From NCBI GenBank assembly GCA_008694505.1, contig VZDJ01007747.1, positions 10,882,399 to 10,946,398 on the forward strand: a stretch of 64,000 bases of DNA, written 5' to 3'. This DNA is from Cyanoderma ruficeps. Its lineage: Eukaryota; Chordata; Aves; Passeriformes; Timaliidae. The position numbers and the translations under genes are program-made. A model generated the notes under the pieces. It was not told the origin of the DNA. It searched no databases and worked only from the letters and a program-made list of their open reading frames with translations. Positions 62,291 through 64,000 of this stretch are shown piece by piece. The stretch's first letter is position 1. Every line of letters begins with the position of its first letter.

Positions 62291-64000
62291 ACCCAGTCAG
62301 ATGCTGATTTCTGGTTCATAACCCTGTGGTTACAGAAAAATGAAGATGTAAAGTATTTGCTCCTTTCCTTTCTATCCCTGTCATACAGAAAATCAGTGGC
62401 CATACAGCAGTGTTTTTACTTTTATGCATCATCATGTCATTTTGTGCCTCTCCAGTTAAGGCCCAGCAACAAATTCTGTGGTGATCTAGATGCGATTCAG
62501 AGGACTTGTAATATGGGGATCTAAATGTTTGTGAGATGGGGTATGTCATCTCTGTTCTTTGAGTTGTTTTCAATCTGTAAAAAAAGAATTATCATTTAGA
62601 CATTTTTCTTCTATTGTTTTTAGTGAATTGAGTGAATGTGGTTATCAAGAATCAAGCAATGTTAATCAATATTAGTGGCAATCCATGAGAATTGTTCACT
62701 TGGTGTCTGTGTTGTAAGAGCTCAAGACAACACCTAAAAACTTGTGTGTTTTTAAGCACATAAGCACTCTTAATGACTTTTCTGATTAAATAAGTTCAAT
62801 ATTTTTGTCTTCCCATTGGATTTATAAATACATACATCTTTTTGTAAAGGTTGTGTACTGGAAGCAACATCGTACTAAGGCACTTTAAAGAGGTAAATAG
62901 AGGTAAATGTTTATTGTACAGTTTGAAGGAAGCTGTTCCAGCATTGAAGATTGTGCCCTCTGATTGTGTAAACTTTATTCCTCCATAATGCAAGTTTTAA
63001 TTGTTGTGCTTTCATTTACAGGTAAAGCACAAAGATAGTGTTATGATCCCTTCCAAGTTTATGCATACATATATATTCGGTTTCCAGATTGAGAACACTC
63101 ATGCATTCCTATAAGGATGTAAGTGAAAAATATCTTCAGGTAACCTTGTGAGGAAAAGGAGGATCTAAGCTTATGTCCTACATTTCCAGTTCTCTTCAAT
63201 ATGTTTTAACTTCATCTTCCTGCTGACTGTTAGAGGACTCGGATGATGATGTTTTCTGTGAAGGTTTTTAAAACTGAGATCATGTCTTTCGAGAGATCTG
63301 ATGAATGTTGGTATTGAGATAATCTATTGTGTATTGAGAATGAGTTTTGTTTGCTGGCTTGTCAAACATCAGTAGCATAGATTTTCTTCAGTACTGCCTT
63401 TTGTGAATAAAAACTTGCAAGAATCTTGCAAAGTTTTGAATGGGACAAATCAGTGAGCTGAAAAATCAAATAATGCCTTCCACCTAAAAATTACGGTTTC
63501 TTGATTGATTAGAAATATGAAATGATGACTAAAGCAGGCAGCTGAATTTATTCTTTTCTCGTCTCCACTGTCAGTAAAAAGAGAACACATTCTCCTAATT
63601 TTCTCAAACTCTGGAGTGTACTAGAAATCAATGATTTTAAAATAGCTAAAGGAGTGCAGATCTGCTGAATGTAAGGTGATCTATCTCAAATAACTCTTTG
63701 TAATGCTAAAATAATAGCAAACAAGCTTTTTTTTTGGTTTTGTTTTTTTCTTTTGTTTTGTTTTTCATATCTTTTTGTTCTGGAGGAATTAATTTATTTC
63801 TGTGTTCCAGTGCATGCTGGATTCCTTCCTCGAAAAACAACACAAAGCTCTGCTCTGGCTCTTCAGAGAAAGGGACTAAAGGGTGGTGCATGCTGGAGAA
63901 ACAAGGTATCTTTACCCTTGGGAAACTGGATCTATGCTCTGTTAAGTGCTATTTTTTTGGCTCAACATTCCTGTGTTCTAGACTACGTGTGTAACAATGA
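62291..64000. other. Unique-looking non-coding DNA
   Basis: No gene or dispersed repeat recognised apart from the T-rich tract at 63727-63779. The window ends within this stretch. Confidence 0.55.
63727..63779. repeat. T-rich tract (possible poly(A) relic on the minus strand)
   Basis: T-runs are broken by GG and G (TTTTTTTTTTGGTTTTGTTT...). On the minus strand this is an A-rich tail with an AATAAA word roughly 20 bases upstream (TTTATT near 63793). That would fit an old retrocopy, but no parent gene is recognised in the adjacent sequence, so simple T-rich sequence is equally possible. Confidence 0.6.

Noticed and set aside
1..64000. CRISPR array, operons or phage genes
   Set aside because: No regularly spaced repeats with unique spacers, no dense open frames and no ribosome-binding-site pattern. 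The CR1 and LTR repeats point to a bird nuclear genome.
1..64000. tRNA, 5S or spliceosomal RNA genes
   Set aside because: I looked for B-box words such as GGTTCGAATCC and for U6-type words and saw none. A covariance-model scan would be decisive.

Overview
This window looks like ordinary non-coding DNA from a bird nuclear genome. It is AT-rich and has no long open reading frame, no bacterial gene layout and no recognisable RNA gene. The avian call rests on the repeats. There are several pieces of CR1, the dominant bird LINE, some ending in the typical ATTCTATGAT / ATTCTGTGAT 3' tail. There are also a solo LTR and two endogenous-retrovirus-type remnants whose sequence matches repeats I know from many bird genomes. 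I cannot name the species.

Layout: an LTR of about 0.6 kb stands alone at 2309-2917. An old CR1-like 3' end lies at about 6240-6548. A CR1 reverse-transcriptase fragment on the minus strand (7295-7825) contains a duplicated 20-bp ATCC-rich block. CR1 copies with proper 3' ends lie at 12205-12668 (+), 28183-28236 (+, tail only), 30023-30060 (-, tail only) and 45361-45679 (+). Three CR1 pieces lack the 3' end (7295-7825, 16230-16441, 18804-19280). A decayed gag-like segment of an avian endogenous retrovirus lies at about 40970-41790, and a second LTR-like element with an apparent internal deletion at about 61671-62290. The remaining sequence, well over four fifths of the window, is unique-looking intronic or intergenic DNA with small simple repeats.

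No protein-coding exon could be established. Five places have exon-like splice-site pairs or a strong acceptor (3695-3777 +, 13218-13281 -, 22430 +, 29463-29521 +, 52143-52244 +). Such sites are expected by chance at about this rate, and I recognise no protein in them. The window could be inside a long intron or in a gene desert.

The more unusual observations are small structures: two adjacent perfect hairpins at 14278-14340, a perfect 22-bp palindrome at 45239-45260, a tandem pair of POU octamer motifs each set in an inverted repeat at 49763-49803, and a 39-bp near-identical direct repeat in two copies 2.9 kb apart (29982 and 32893). I found no convincing new biological system, and every functional reading of these structures is inference.
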